Shown in pieces: positions 14,423 through 23,104 of a DNA stretch of 39,183 bases; within the stretch, counting starts at the first letter, position 1, and each line of letters opens with the position of its first letter. Location of the stretch: assembly GCA_965646165.1 (NCBI GenBank), contig CBFFYP010000042.1, positions 1 through 39,183 on the forward strand. Direction: 5' to 3'. This DNA comes from MGBC114844 sp910585855. GTDB taxonomy: Bacteria > Bacillota > Clostridia > Lachnospirales > Lachnospiraceae. Both the position numbers and the translations under genes were made by a program. The notes beneath the pieces are model-generated. The model saw nothing but the letters and a program-made list of their open reading frames with translations. It was not told where the DNA came from and did not search any database.

Positions 14423-17400
14423 ATGATGATATTAAAAAAGGATGAAACTAATCGAGTATTAGGAAAAAAGTCGCAGACTTGCCGGATTTGTGGAGAAAAG
14501 GGGAATTTTGATACCTATTTAGTGCAGGAAATGATGCAGGGAACAAGGGAAGAATTTGAATATTTTGTTTGTGACCGATGCCAGTGTCTGCAGATTGCAG
14601 AAATACCAGAAAATTTAGGGGATTATTATGGAGAAAATTACTATTCTTTTCAGGTAGCGGAGAATCCAGATCTAAAGTTTGAAAAGCCTGTTTTCAAGCA
14701 AACCAAAGTGTTAGATGTTGGATGTGGAGGAGGAGCATGGCTGCTGCAGAAGGCAATGGAGGGTTGGGGAAATCTGTATGGCTGTGATCCTTTTTTAGAG
14801 AAAGACCGTCATTTTGGACAGAGGGTTACGATTCGGAATTGTTCGATTCATGAAATGGAAGGAGATGCTACCTTTGATATTATTCATATGAGTGATTCTT
14901 TTGAACACATGACCGATCCGTTAGAAGTACTGAAAAGTGTTCGTCGTCTGTTGAAATCGGATGGATATTTATATATGTCTATTCCAACCTATCCCAATAT
15001 TGCTTTTGAACAGTTTGGTACACATTGGTATCAACTGGATGCTCCCAGACATATTTTTTTACATTCAAAAAAAAGTTTGGAGTGGCTTGCAAAAGCTAGC
15101 GGTATGATGGTTTCCAATATTCACTATAATTCTAATACAAGTCAGTTTATCCGTTCTTATTTTTATCAGCATGGAGTTTCATTTTTTGAACAAGAAAAAT
15201 TGGTAAGCCAGTACTTCAGAGAGAAGGAGTATAAAAGGTTAGAGAAAGAGGCGAATATTTGGAATGAAAAGGAATATGGCGATCATATGGAAGTTTACTG
15301 GCAGAAAAATAATGCTGTTTCAATAGAAACTGGAACGAATGTAATTTTTCAAAAATTTTCTGGAACAGAAAATAAACGTTTATTTCCTTATCCGCCGCTT
15401 TATCGAGAACCTAATACGGATTATATTTGTTTTACGGATAATGCAAACGTATATTCTTCTGATTGGAAAATAGAAATGGTCGATTCTTTAGAGGAGGCTG
15501 ATTTTGAGTCGTATTTGGAACAATATGAAAATCGCTGGGAATTAGAACCGGAACAGATACAAATGGGACCTTTATTTGCTTCTCATATAGGAGAAAATTT
15601 CCTTACCGTGCCTGCATTAGATACCCTGCCTCTTGTAAAAAAATTGGATTTAGAGAAATTTGCATCAACAGCCGATTCAGAAGGAAACTATATCTATCGA
15701 AAAAATCCGGTTTATCAAAAAGGAAAATATAATGGAAGACCACTGCTTCTTACGATTGGAGTACCTGTTAGTAATCAAATCAGTACCATAGATCGGTGTT
15801 TATCTCATATTAAACCATTATTGGATCAATTAGATTCCGAACTGATTGCGATCGATACAGGAAGTACGGATGGCACGATAGAGGTTTGTAAAAGCTATGG
15901 AGCAAGAGTGATTTCTCATCCATGGTGTGATAATATGTCTGCTGTAAGAAATGAGGGAATTTATCATGCAAAGGGGCAGTGGTATCTGTCGATTGATGAT
16001 GATGAGTGGTTTGAAGATGTAGATGATATTCTGAAATTTTTTAAGCAGGGGATTTATCGAAAGTTTAATATGGCAAATTATATTCAAAGAAATTATACAA
16101 ATTCAAAGGGAACTCTATTTGAAGATTTTCATACTTTAAGAATGGCGGAGATTACACCGGAACTTCATTTTGAGGGACGGATTCATGATGCACTGGTAAG
16201 AAAAGGAGGATTTAAAATTTGTATGCTGAATTCTTATGCTCATCATTATGGGTTTGTAGCAGATCAGCCAAAAAAGAGAAAAGAAAAGTTTATGCGAAAT
16301 ACATCTATTTTATTATATGATATTTATGAATATCCAGAGAATTATCGCTATTTGTTTCAACTGGCAAATGAATATAGTGTGATTGGCTTAAAAAAGATAT
16401 CAGTGGAGTTATTTGCACAGGTCATTGCGTTAGCAAGAGTAGTGGGGAATGGTCGCCGAGAACATGGGAGTTTGGTAAAACTGTTTCATGGTTTATATGA
16501 TATGGGAGATCCAAGGCTTTTTTCATGGATAGAATATTTAAAGGATTTATTTCCTTTATCTACGGCAGAGCAGGCAGGACTGATGTTTTTACAGGAGGCA
16601 CTTGCGTTTCAAATGAGAAAGCCGGCAGGAGAAGTATTAAAGTATTATCATTCATATAAAAAACTGCAAAAACAGTATAAGGAAGATTCTGATCTTAGTC
16701 AATTTCAAACATTTGCAGGACTATCATTAGTGGAACATGACTATTGGATTATGGATGCAAAAGCGGTTGCTTTTTGTTGTTATTTAAGAGTAGGAGAGGA
16801 AGAAAAAGCATTGGAATTGCTGGATCAGATTTCATTGGAAGTAATAGAGAATCGACGGATTGCCGTACTATCGGCTGGATTGTCTGGAGAAGAGCGGACT
16901 TATCAAATCCTCTGTGAGAAATTAACAGCGATACGGTGGGAGGAATGGAGTGAGGAAATCTTAGATGCTTTTGTTGTAAGTTTTTCAACATTTGGAATTT
17001 ATCAGCAGCAGGCAGAACGGTTTCCAGATTTATTAGTTCGAATCAGTGTTCCTTCTATTCTTTCATGGATACAACAATCAGAAATAAGAAGGAAAGGAAA
17101 GATTGGTATGTATCTGTTTAAATATGCAATGGAATGTGAAATAGGAAATGAGAATCCCATACAGGAACTCTGTCTTTGTGCATGGATTTTAAAAGAAGAA
17201 TACATAAAAAGGCGAAACGATCCAAACAGCAAAGAGATCTTATATCGGTATGTAACTGTATTTGGCGTATTTGCGGAACGGTATTATAATCTGGATTGTT
17301 TAATTGATGCAGACAGTCATGTAGTACCACCAGATATCTGTGCTATTTATCGAATGGCAGTGGTGCTGGCAGACGGAACGGCAACCAGTGAAAACATAGC

Positions 17401-17500
17401 CGTATTAAAACAGGCACTGGAGATTTTTCCTTCTTTCCATGAAGAAATTCGAATTATTTTAATGGGATTAAGCCGTACAGAAATAAGCAGAAATAATTAA
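14423..17500 (+). CDS. bifunctional methyltransferase-glycosyltransferase (family 2), likely flagellin glycosylation
   Basis: The 1025-residue fusion begins with a zinc-ribbon (CRICGEKG ... CDRCQCLQ, residues about 18-60) and a class I SAM-methyltransferase (DVGCGGGAWLL, about 98-108; DIIHMSDSFEHMTDP motif). A linker of about 150 residues leads to a GT-A glycosyltransferase family 2 domain (LTIGVPVSNQISTIDRCL, DTGSTDGT at 478-485, DDDEWF at 525-530). After about residue 600 the protein is helical and TPR-like. Both active-site motifs are intact. It lies directly after flagellin, as flagellin-modifying glycosyltransferases of Clostridia do; glycosylation and methylation of the filament is inferred. 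ATG 14423 is chosen because AGGAG lies 7 bases upstream; the upstream in-frame reading passes through the flagellin terminator. Confidence 0.86.
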   Translation: MMILKKDETNRVLGKKSQTCRICGEKGNFDTYLVQEMMQGTREEFEYFVCDRCQCLQIAEIPENLGDYYGENYYSFQVAENPDLKFEKPVFKQTKVLDVGCGGGAWLLQKAMEGWGNLYGCDPFLEKDRHFGQRVTIRNCSIHEMEGDATFDIIHMSDSFEHMTDPLEVLKSVRRLLKSDGYLYMSIPTYPNIAFEQFGTHWYQLDAPRHIFLHSKKSLEWLAKASGMMVSNIHYNSNTSQFIRSYFYQHGVSFFEQEKLVSQYFREKEYKRLEKEANIWNEKEYGDHMEVYWQKNNAVSIETGTNVIFQKFSGTENKRLFPYPPLYREPNTDYICFTDNANVYSSDWKIEMVDSLEEADFESYLEQYENRWELEPEQIQMGPLFASHIGENFLTVPALDTLPLVKKLDLEKFASTADSEGNYIYRKNPVYQKGKYNGRPLLLTIGVPVSNQISTIDRCLSHIKPLLDQLDSELIAIDTGSTDGTIEVCKSYGARVISHPWCDNMSAVRNEGIYHAKGQWYLSIDDDEWFEDVDDILKFFKQGIYRKFNMANYIQRNYTNSKGTLFEDFHTLRMAEITPELHFEGRIHDALVRKGGFKICMLNSYAHHYGFVADQPKKRKEKFMRNTSILLYDIYEYPENYRYLFQLANEYSVIGLKKISVELFAQVIALARVVGNGRREHGSLVKLFHGLYDMGDPRLFSWIEYLKDLFPLSTAEQAGLMFLQEALAFQMRKPAGEVLKYYHSYKKLQKQYKEDSDLSQFQTFAGLSLVEHDYWIMDAKAVAFCCYLRVGEEEKALELLDQISLEVIENRRIAVLSAGLSGEERTYQILCEKLTAIRWEEWSEEILDAFVVSFSTFGIYQQQAERFPDLLVRISVPSILSWIQQSEIRRKGKIGMYLFKYAMECEIGNENPIQELCLCAWILKEEYIKRRNDPNSKEILYRYVTVFGVFAERYYNLDCLIDADSHVVPPDICAIYRMAVVLADGTATSENIAVLKQALEIFPSFHEEIRIILMGLSRTEISRNN

Positions 17501-17580
17501 AATCATTGGATAAAAAATATGGATGCATAAGGTACGAATATTATAAATTTTTGGAATTATACAATTTCAAGGTTAGCAGA

Positions 17581-17745
17581 ACTAGCTGGAATTGGAAGAA
17601 AGGTCTATGAAGGGTCATCATTTCCCGTCGGCACTTAGGCACGGTATTGCTGTGTTTTCGTGCCTTATGTGTCCGCTATGAAAATAGGAAATGCTAAGCG
17701 CAAGCGGGCCCGGAATAGACCTTTCTTCCAATTCCAGCGTCCCCC
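17581..17745 (+). repeat. B-type palindromic interspersed repeat (B2)
   Basis: The arms ACTAGCTGGAATTGGAAGAA and TTCTTCCAATTCCAGCGTCC pair over about 20 bases. The core includes GGGTCATCATTTCCCGTCGG, an internal hairpin of its own sequence, and GTGTCCGCTATG. It lies between the glycosyltransferase and DUF4250 genes and may end transcription of both. Confidence 0.85.
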
Positions 17746-17777
17746 TCTAGTAAAAAAATAATATTAAAAAACATTTC

Positions 17778-17969
17778 TTATCTTGAAAGGAACTGATTTT
17801 TTTTCGGATCATAGTGATAACCATAATCTAATAGATTTTCGATTAACTCTTCTTTTTCTGCTGCATAATTTGCACAAAAAGCATCAAAAGATTCATAATT
17901 ATCACGAAGCTGTGTATTGATAAAACTTACAAGAATAACCGGATCTTTTGGAAGATTGGTATGTGGCAT
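17778..17969 (-). CDS. DUF4250 domain-containing protein
   Basis: This 63-residue small protein contains LPKDPVILVSFINTQLRDNY and KEELIENLLDYGYHYDPKKN, which match the DUF4250 family common in Clostridia and Bacteroides. The function is unknown; the pattern suggests a short helical, possibly nucleic-acid-binding module (inference). The ATG at 17969 is preceded on the minus strand by GAAAGGGTG. It is transcribed divergently from the deacetylase gene. Confidence 0.85.
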   Translation of the reverse strand: MPHTNLPKDPVILVSFINTQLRDNYESFDAFCANYAAEKEELIENLLDYGYHYDPKKNQFLSR

Positions 17970-18166
17970 AGTGTTTCACCCTTTCTGAATTATAATTGCA
18001 AATAGTCTGCTCAGTAAAAATGGCAGCGGATTATTTGGTAAAAGCTGATTGTGTGATTTTATCATAAAATGAACAGAAATACAAGCAGAGAAATTGTTTT
18101 TTGCTGTTGTTGCTGATAGGTTTTGCATATACTGATAATAAGAATAACAGACAGGGACTACAAAAT

Positions 18167-18859
18167 ATGAAAGGAAAAATTGGATTTGAGTATATCCTGC
18201 TTATGATAACTGTATTGATCTTTGCTGTTTGCTGTATCAAAGGGGGCAATCTTAAAATTTTAGAAGTACTGAACTATAGTACAGATGATGAAATTTTGCA
18301 GGAAAAGAAGCAGATTGCACTTACTTTTGATGATGGACCACATAAGGTCTATACAGAATTTTTATTAGATGGACTAAAAGAACGTGGAGTACATGCTACT
18401 TTTTTTCTTATTGGAGAAAGTTTAGAGGGAAAGGAAGAGATTGTAAAACGAATGTCAGAAGAGGGACATATTATAGGAAATCATACGTATACCCATGTGC
18501 AGTTAAATCTATTAAGTATGGATGCGGCTTGTGTGGAGATTTGGAAAACCAATACTGCGATTTTTGATATAACAGGAAAAATCCCTATATTTATCCGACC
18601 TCCTTATGGACTTTGGGATGAAGAATCCGCCTGTGCGGTTGAAATGCAGACGGTACTTTGGAATATTGATCCAGAAGATTGGAAATATAAAGATAAAGAC
18701 CGTATTGTACAATTAGTCGTAAAAAATGCAAAAGACGGAGGAATTATTTTGCTTCATGATATCTATAAAACTTCTGTAGAAGCAGCACTTGAAATTATAG
18801 ATCAACTTACAGAAGAAGGATATGAATTTGTCACAGTAGATGAATTACTGATAGATTAA
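18167..18859 (+). CDS. polysaccharide deacetylase (NodB domain)
   Basis: The 230-residue protein has one N-terminal membrane anchor (about residues 6-26) and an extracellular NodB domain. All catalytic motifs are visible: TFDDGP (53-58, catalytic Asp and metal Asp), HTYTH (106-110, metal His pair), RPPYG (144-148), WNIDPEDW, and ILLHD near the end. Such enzymes remove acetyl groups from peptidoglycan GlcNAc/MurNAc or other surface glycans. ATG 18167 is preferred (weak AGGGA site upstream). An in-frame TTG at 18101 would add 22 residues without a ribosome site. Confidence 0.88.
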   Translation: MKGKIGFEYILLMITVLIFAVCCIKGGNLKILEVLNYSTDDEILQEKKQIALTFDDGPHKVYTEFLLDGLKERGVHATFFLIGESLEGKEEIVKRMSEEGHIIGNHTYTHVQLNLLSMDAACVEIWKTNTAIFDITGKIPIFIRPPYGLWDEESACAVEMQTVLWNIDPEDWKYKDKDRIVQLVVKNAKDGGIILLHDIYKTSVEAALEIIDQLTEEGYEFVTVDELLID

Positions 18860-18867
18860 ATAGACTA

Positions 18868-18919
18868 ATAAAAAATTTTTCGGCTGGTTTCTTTTTAATT
18901 TAGCTTTAGAAACCAACCG
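18868..18919 (-). terminator. terminator of the DAHP synthase gene
   Basis: CGGTTGGTTTCT / AGAAACCAGCCG form a stem on the minus strand, followed by AAAAATTTTTTATT. It lies between two convergent genes and may also slow plus-strand transcription. Confidence 0.75.
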
Positions 18920-18929
18920 AATCAAAACA

Positions 18930-20000
18930 TTATACAATCGAATCAGCAATCGTATACAACAATTTTTCAGAATCCTCCCATCCAAGGCATGGATCTGTAA
19001 TTGATTTGCCATATACATGTTCCGATACTTTTTGTGACCCTTCTTCAATATAACTTTCAATCATAAATCCTTTTACTAATTTTGAGAGTTCTAAGCTGTG
19101 GCGGCGGCTGTGCAGAACTTCTTTTACAATTCGGATTTGCTCTTTATACTGTTTAGCAGAGTTGGAATGATTCGCATCAACAATAACAGCCGGATTTTCA
19201 TATTCTTTTTGATGATACATTTCATTTAAACGCATTAAATCCTCATAGTGATAATTTGGCTGGCACTGTCCGTGTTTATTGACCGATCCCCGCAGAATAG
19301 TATGGGTAAGCGGGTTGCCATCCGTATGAACTGCCCATCCCCGATAGATAAAAGAATGTCCGCTCTGTGCAGCAGTAACTGAATTCATCATAACCGAAAA
19401 ATCTCCGCTGGTAGGATTTTTCATACCAACTGGTACATCTACACCACTGACTGTAAGGCGGTGCTGCTGATTCTCTACCGATCGAGCCCCGATTGCAATA
19501 TAAGACAGAGTATCCATAACATAGTGATAGTTTTCTGGATAAAGCATCTCATCGGCAGCCGTCAGTCCGGTTTCCTGAATTGCACGAAGATGCATTTTAC
19601 GAATTGCAACAATCCCTGCCAGTAAATCTGGCTTTTTTTCCGGATCTGGCTGATGGAGCATCCCTTTATAACCCTCCCCTGTGGTACGTGGTTTATTGGT
19701 ATAGATCCGTGGAATAATGACAACCTTATCTTTTATTTTTTCTTGTACTTTGACTAATCTAGAAATATAGTCACAAACCGGATCTTCATGATCCGCCGAA
19801 CAAGGACCGATAATCACAATAACTTTATCAGACTTTCCGGTTATTACTGCCTGAATTTCCTGATCTCGTTCTTTTTTTACTTTTATCATTTCCGGAGAAA
19901 GAGGATACTGTTCCCGGATTTCCTGCGGAGCAGGAAGTTTTTCCTGAAATAAAAAGCTCATCTCATCCACCATAGTTTTTCCTGTATAGTTACAAGTCAA
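18930..20000 (-). CDS. aroF: 3-deoxy-7-phosphoheptulonate (DAHP) synthase, class I
   Basis: The 356-residue enzyme condenses phosphoenolpyruvate and erythrose 4-phosphate, the first step of the shikimate pathway to aromatic amino acids. Family motifs: VIVIIGPCSADHEDPVCDYI, IIPRIYTNKPRTTGEGYKG, YIAIGARSVENQQHR, VPVGMKNPTSGDF, VIVDANHSNSAKQY and GFMIESYIEEG. The length equals that of the E. coli AroF/G/H type, so the isozyme letter is nominal. The start is TTG at 20000 with AAAGG six bases upstream; an internal ATG nine codons later, with AGGA before it, is an alternative. It stands alone and convergent with the deacetylase gene. No T-box or leader peptide was recognised upstream. Confidence 0.93.
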   Translation of the reverse strand: MTCNYTGKTMVDEMSFLFQEKLPAPQEIREQYPLSPEMIKVKKERDQEIQAVITGKSDKVIVIIGPCSADHEDPVCDYISRLVKVQEKIKDKVVIIPRIYTNKPRTTGEGYKGMLHQPDPEKKPDLLAGIVAIRKMHLRAIQETGLTAADEMLYPENYHYVMDTLSYIAIGARSVENQQHRLTVSGVDVPVGMKNPTSGDFSVMMNSVTAAQSGHSFIYRGWAVHTDGNPLTHTILRGSVNKHGQCQPNYHYEDLMRLNEMYHQKEYENPAVIVDANHSNSAKQYKEQIRIVKEVLHSRRHSLELSKLVKGFMIESYIEEGSQKVSEHVYGKSITDPCLGWEDSEKLLYTIADSIV

Positions 20001-20064
20001 ACATTACCTTTCTTTAAAATATTTTAATAAAAATTTTCCATAATAAGAATTTATTTTTTCTCGA

Positions 20065-20128
20065 AGGGGACGCCAAAATAAAAAGAAAGGTCTGCTTCGG
20101 GTTCGCTTTCGATTTCAGCGTCCTCCCC
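20065..20128 (-). repeat. B-type repeat remnant
   Basis: It starts GGGGACGCCAAAATAAAAAG and ends TTTCAGCGTCCTCCCC. Both ends carry the GGACGC signature and the middle matches the CGAACCCG block of the B core. About 100 bases of the core are missing. Confidence 0.65.
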
Positions 20129-20227
20129 ACATCTAAAAAAGAAAACATTTTTAATCTAACAATTCCAAATTATAATACAGAGAAAAGAAAACCGCAAGTG
20201 AAAAAGAATTCTTTTCCAAACAAACCC

Positions 20228-20256
20228 TTTTCATTCCAAACAGAGCATGTTATAAT
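20228..20256 (+). promoter_or_regulatory. promoter of the deoB-pdp operon
   Basis: TTTTCA (20228-20233), 17 bases, TATAAT (20251-20256), with an extended TGT before the -10. Confidence 0.7.
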
Positions 20257-20353
20257 CAAAAAAATAAAAGAACGACAGGAAAAAAAGAGAGAATTATTTG
20301 GAGAATAAAAAATGGAAAAAAAGAAATAAAATAGAAGAAAGAAGGGATAAAAA

Positions 20354-21529
20354 ATGATAAATCGTGTGATATGGATTATACTTGACAGCGTGGGAATGGG
20401 AGAACTTCCAGATGCGGCACGTTTTGGAGATAAGGGCGCAAATACGCTTGGCAATATTGCTACAAAAAGAGGGCATCTGTCTGTCCCGAATATGCGTGCA
20501 TTGGGATTAGGAAATATTGAAGGGATGAAAAATATTCCTCCAGTGGATATGCCAAAAGGCTGCTATGCCCGATTGGCAGAAATTTCAGAGGGAAAAGATA
20601 CAACCATCGGACATTGGGAAATGATAGGGATTCATTCCAAACAGCCATTTCCAACTTATCCGAACGGTTTTCCAAAAGAATTAATTGATCGTTTTCTCTC
20701 TTTGACTCATGTGCCGGGAATATTGGGAAACTGTGCAGCATCAGGAACAGAGATTATCAAACAGTATGGAGCAGAACATGTCCGTACAAAAAAGCCGATT
20801 GTTTATACTTCTGCCGACAGCGTATTTCAAATTGCCTGCCATGAAGCGATTTATCCGCCTGAAAAGCTCTATCAGCTTTGTAAAGCGGCAAGAGGGATGT
20901 TAAATGGGAAAGATGCTGTGGCAAGAGTGATTGCCAGACCATTTATTGGTGAGGAAGGGGCTTATATAAGAACTGAAAACCGCCGGGATTTTTCTTTAAA
21001 ACCTCCAAAGGATAACTTGCTGATTCGGATGCAGGAAGCAGGGCTGGATGTAATTGCAGTAGGAAAAATAGAGGATATTTTTGATAAAGAAGGTATTACA
21101 GAGGCAGTCCATACAAAAGACAATATGGATGGAGTACAAAAGACGTTAGAATATATGGCAAAGAAAAACAGAGGGGTTATTTTTACAAATTTGGTCGAAT
21201 TTGATATGAAATGGGGGCATAGAAATGATATAGAAGGCTATGCCAACGGATTGGAAGAATTTGATCGGGTTTTGCCAAAGATTCTAGAAGCGATGAAAGA
21301 GGATGATATTTTGATGATCAATGCTGATCATGGCTGTGATCCGACGACACCGGGAACGGATCATACCAGAGAATATATTCCTCTTTTGGTTTACGGAAAG
21401 GCATTAAAGGAAAATATAGATTTAAAAACAGGAAAAACCTTTGCTAATATCGGACAGACGATAGCCGAAATTTTTAAACTCACGCCGCTTTCGGTAGGAG
21501 AAAGTTTTCTTAGTAAGGTGATAAGATAG
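20354..21529 (+). CDS. deoB: phosphopentomutase
   Basis: The 391-residue enzyme interconverts (deoxy)ribose 1-phosphate and 5-phosphate in nucleoside catabolism. It belongs to the alkaline-phosphatase superfamily. Metal-binding and catalytic motifs are present: DSVGMGELPDA (11-21), KDTTIGHWEM (81-90, containing the phosphorylated Thr), NLVEFDMKWGHRND, MINADHGCDPTTPGTDHTRE. Length is normal for Firmicutes DeoB. ATG 20354 follows GAAGGGATAA. It is followed after 17 bases by pdp, so the two act in sequence: Pdp releases the sugar 1-phosphate and DeoB converts it. Confidence 0.96.
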   Translation: MINRVIWIILDSVGMGELPDAARFGDKGANTLGNIATKRGHLSVPNMRALGLGNIEGMKNIPPVDMPKGCYARLAEISEGKDTTIGHWEMIGIHSKQPFPTYPNGFPKELIDRFLSLTHVPGILGNCAASGTEIIKQYGAEHVRTKKPIVYTSADSVFQIACHEAIYPPEKLYQLCKAARGMLNGKDAVARVIARPFIGEEGAYIRTENRRDFSLKPPKDNLLIRMQEAGLDVIAVGKIEDIFDKEGITEAVHTKDNMDGVQKTLEYMAKKNRGVIFTNLVEFDMKWGHRNDIEGYANGLEEFDRVLPKILEAMKEDDILMINADHGCDPTTPGTDHTREYIPLLVYGKALKENIDLKTGKTFANIGQTIAEIFKLTPLSVGESFLSKVIR

Positions 21530-21546
21530 ATTGAGAGGAAAGAGAT

Positions 21547-22872
21547 ATGAGGATGTATGATATCATTTTAAAAAAAAGAAACGGAGGGACGCTGACAAAA
21601 GAAGAAATTGACTATATGATTCAAAATTATACTAATGAAGTCATTCCCGATTATCAAATGTCAGCCTTTTTAATGTCGGTTTATTTTAAGGGAATGAATG
21701 AAGAGGAAACGCTGTATTTGACAAAGGCAATGGCAGAGAGCGGAGAAATGTTGGATCTTTCTGCGATTGAAGGGAAAAAAGCAGATAAGCACAGTACCGG
21801 AGGAGTAGGAGATAAGACCTCTCTTGTATTAGGACCAATGGTGGCAGCGCTTGGTGTGCCGGTTGCAAAGATGTCGGGAAGAGGATTAGGACATACCGGA
21901 GGTACGATTGATAAATTGGAAAGTTTTCCGGGATTTTCAACCAATTTAACGCCGGAACAATTTATTGCCAATGTAAATACAATTAAAATAGCGATTATCG
22001 GACAGACTGCAAATCTTGCTCCAGCAGATAAAAAACTATATGCTCTGCGGGACGTTACGGCAACCGTGGATCATATCTCTTTGATTGCTTCTAGTATTAT
22101 GAGCAAAAAACTGGCTGCAGGTTCGGATGCGATTGTATTGGATGTAAAAACCGGCAGCGGTGCATTTATGAAAAAAGAAGCAGATGCCGTTGCACTGGCA
22201 AGGGAGATGGTGCAGATTGGAACAAATGCCGGACGTGAAACAATAGCTATTATTTCCGATATGAATCAGCCGCTTGGTTATGCTGTCGGCAATGTGCTGG
22301 AAGTAAAAGAAGCGATTGCTACATTAAAGGGAGAAGGTCCGGCAGATTTATTGGAACTTTGTCTGATTTTGGGTTCTTATATGATGGTAGGAGCAGGATA
22401 TGCAAAAAGTGCGGAAGAGGCAAGAAAATGCCTTCACCAGACTATTATAGACGGACAGGCACTAAAAAAACTGGAGGAATTTGTAACAGCACAGGGGGGA
22501 GATGCAAGGGCAATAGAAGATCCTTCTTTATTTCCAAAAGCTTCTATTGTAATGGAGATTTTGGCAGAAGAGGATGGATTTGTAGAAAAAATCGAAACAG
22601 ATGAGATTGGAATGGTTTCTTTGATTTTAGGAGGAGGCAGAGAAACAAAGGAAAGCCAGATTGATTTGTCAGTTGGTGTTGTACTGCATAAAAAAATCGG
22701 AGATGCAGTAAAGAAAGGGGAGTCAATCGCAACGATGTATGGAAATGATTTAAAGAAGATGGAAGAGGCAAAAACTCGTTTTCTGTCGGCATATACCTTT
22801 TCAAAAACACCGGCAGCAAAGGGAGCCTTTATTAAATGGATTATAACAAAAACTGGTACGGCAAAGTATTAA
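21547..22872 (+). CDS. pdp: pyrimidine-nucleoside phosphorylase
   Basis: The 441-residue enzyme splits thymidine and uridine with phosphate. Signatures: MRMYDIILKKRNGGTLTKEE, KHSTGGVGDKTSL (81-93, phosphate-binding loop), MSGRGLGHTGGTIDKLES, and a C-terminal domain with GVVLHKKIGDAVKKG. Clostridial homologues are called Pdp, or DeoA when thymidine-specific; the sequence alone does not settle which. It is cotranscribed with deoB (17-base gap, GAGGAAAG ribosome site) and ends at a clear terminator. Confidence 0.95.
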   Translation: MRMYDIILKKRNGGTLTKEEIDYMIQNYTNEVIPDYQMSAFLMSVYFKGMNEEETLYLTKAMAESGEMLDLSAIEGKKADKHSTGGVGDKTSLVLGPMVAALGVPVAKMSGRGLGHTGGTIDKLESFPGFSTNLTPEQFIANVNTIKIAIIGQTANLAPADKKLYALRDVTATVDHISLIASSIMSKKLAAGSDAIVLDVKTGSGAFMKKEADAVALAREMVQIGTNAGRETIAIISDMNQPLGYAVGNVLEVKEAIATLKGEGPADLLELCLILGSYMMVGAGYAKSAEEARKCLHQTIIDGQALKKLEEFVTAQGGDARAIEDPSLFPKASIVMEILAEEDGFVEKIETDEIGMVSLILGGGRETKESQIDLSVGVVLHKKIGDAVKKGESIATMYGNDLKKMEEAKTRFLSAYTFSKTPAAKGAFIKWIITKTGTAKY

Positions 22873-22915
22873 AGCGAAAACAGGTATGTTTTGCGGTTTC
22901 ATACTGCGTTTTTTT

Positions 22916-22954
22916 TATAACGTGTGAGGAAAAACTCATACGTTATAGTTTTTT
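22916..22954 (+). terminator. rho-independent terminator of deoB-pdp
   Basis: TATAACGTGTGAG pairs with CTCATACGTTATA around a short A-loop, then GTTTTTT follows. Confidence 0.9.
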
Positions 22955-22973
22955 ATGTGTATGGGTACTTATA

Positions 22974-23013
22974 GAGGTTCGGAGTAGACCTCCCTTCGGA
23001 TTTTGGCGTCCTC
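22974..23013 (+). repeat. B-type repeat remnant
   Basis: GGTTCGGAGTAGACCTCCC followed by TTCGGATTTTGGCGTCCTC matches the right end of B repeats (CCCGGAATAGA...TTTTGGCGTCC). The rest of the element is absent. Confidence 0.6.
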
Positions 23014-23104
23014 TTCAGGAAAATACTTACCCATTGTTATGGAAAGTTTTATAAGGAAGTTAGATTTATGGATGAAGTTAAGATTCATTAGATGGAGAAA
23101 AAGG

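Larger units (their letters stand above)
20001..20353. other. intergenic region between aroF and deoB
   Basis: These 353 bases hold a B-repeat remnant (20065-20128) and the deoB promoter (20228-20256). The two flanking genes diverge from it. No supportable gene is present. Confidence 0.6.

Noticed and set aside
23003..23104. Longer LTA-synthase-like protein from TTG 23003
   Set aside because: The start lies in a repeat remnant, has no ribosome site, and the added residues are not typical of the family.
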